A DNA stretch of 64,000 nt, taken from JAXLVB01 sp046329195. Its GTDB lineage: Bacteria; Bacteroidota; Bacteroidia; Cytophagales; Spirosomataceae. Position 1 is the stretch's first letter. Each line of letters opens with the position of its first letter. The position numbers and the translations under genes are program-made. The stretch is taken from NCBI GenBank assembly GCA_046329195.1, contig JAXLVB010000002.1, forward strand, positions 992,001 through 1,056,000, read 5' to 3'. This document shows, one piece after another, positions 63,499-64,000 of the stretch. A model generated the notes under the pieces. The model did no database searches and had not been told where the DNA came from. It saw only the letters and a program-made list of their open reading frames with translations.

Positions 63499-64000
63499 AT
63501 GAGAGCCACAACGTTATTGAAAACCAATCTATTCGACCTAACTAATATCTTGACCAAAATTATCTTCCAATTAAGTAGGTCGAAAGTGGAACAACAAATG
63601 ATTTTGGTTTTCTTATTCTTAGGTTGTGGCATGACTAGTACGTGGGGTCAATCAAAATTAAGTATTCAAGATGCCCTCCACCTTGCCCGAGAAAACAATC
63701 CAATCATTAAAGCATCGAAACTGAACATCAACTTGGCAGAAGCCGATTTGACTACAGCACAACTCAGACCCAACCCTGTTCTGAACAACCAAACCCTGCA
63801 ATTGGTTAATCGAAACTATTTTGCTCCTAATTCAGAATGGCTTAATACCCATAATCGGCAGGTTTGGTGGCAGTTGACCAAGCCCATTGTTTCTCCCAAA
63901 GTACGGCAAAGTAAAATCCAGTTAGGCAACCGAAACGTGGACTTGGCCCTAAAAACCCATGCCGAATTTGAACGCAATTTTTTAGTTGACGTTGCCAATA
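63499..64000 (+). CDS. TolC-family outer-membrane protein, CusC-like (partial)
   Basis: Open from ATG 63499 to the right edge (167 codons); an internal ATG at 63598 (MILVFLFLGCGMTSTWGQ) gives a cleaner signal peptide, so the true start may be there. After the signal, 'KLSIQDALHLARENNPIIKA' and 'INLAEADLTTAQLRPNPVLN' are the opening of an OEP repeat in CusC/CzcC-type channels, which serve RND heavy-metal or drug efflux. The rest and the likely adaptor and pump genes lie to the right. Confidence 0.85.
   Translation, partial: MRATTLLKTNLFDLTNILTKIIFQLSRSKVEQQMILVFLFLGCGMTSTWGQSKLSIQDALHLARENNPIIKASKLNINLAEADLTTAQLRPNPVLNNQTLQLVNRNYFAPNSEWLNTHNRQVWWQLTKPIVSPKVRQSKIQLGNRNVDLALKTHAEFERNFLVDVAN

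Overview
The window is chromosomal DNA of a Bacteroidota bacterium, most likely order Cytophagales (Spirosomaceae-like). The evidence is a SusC/SusD pair, promoters of the Bacteroidota type (TTTG ... TAnnTTTG), almost no Shine-Dalgarno sequences, REP-associated (Y1) transposases of the Bacteroidota type, and moderate-to-low G+C. The genus cannot be fixed from the sequence alone.

Layout. 1-4.9 kb: the start of a secreted protein, a MacB-like permease, tRNA-Leu(CAA) with promoter and terminator, a secreted beta-helix protein, an FMN reductase and a lipoprotein. 4.9-10.5 kb: a decayed accessory island between two degenerate direct repeats (4874-5043 and 10288-10465). It holds three broken REP-associated transposases, many short palindromes and repeats, fragments that look like polymorphic-toxin tips followed by small intact genes (candidate immunity proteins), and the N-terminal stump of an Rhs-type gene. 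One transposase remnant sits in a 696-bp unit with perfect 14-bp inverted ends that seems to have split a toxin-tip gene. 10.5-19.4 kb: a MacA/TolC/ATPase/two-permease exporter whose last two genes are a sigma-54 activator and its histidine kinase; a sigma-54-like promoter lies before the first gene. 19.4-23.7 kb: DinB-like protein, S9 peptidase, DsrE-like protein, and a RidA-like gene broken by one stop codon.

23.8-37.7 kb is a nearly complete alginate utilisation locus. A divergent LacI-type regulator faces an eight-gene operon: PL6 lyase, PL17 oligoalginate lyase, SDR reductase, KdgF, PL7 lipoprotein lyase, MFS transporter, SusC, SusD. Together they would cut alginate outside and in the periplasm, import oligomers and monomers, open the unsaturated uronate to DEH and reduce it to KDG; KDG kinase and aldolase must be elsewhere. 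The enzyme block (about 25.2-33.04 kb) is visibly richer in G+C than both flanks, and the change on the right falls inside the start of susC.

37.8-63 kb is ordinary chromosome: an ATPase/permease/DUF3299-like triad reminiscent of Zrg-type zinc uptake, peroxiredoxin, GH25 lysozyme, glucose-6-phosphate isomerase, xylose isomerase and xylulokinase, a lone ABC ATPase, Omp85-like barrel, SanA/YdcF protein, topoisomerase IV subunit A, a GH140-like hydrolase, and a glycan cluster (methyltransferase, an epimerase-glycosyltransferase fusion, transketolase N-half, GT39-like enzyme). An OmpA/PD40 protein and the start of a TolC-like gene end the window. No rRNA, CRISPR array, prophage or replication origin was seen.
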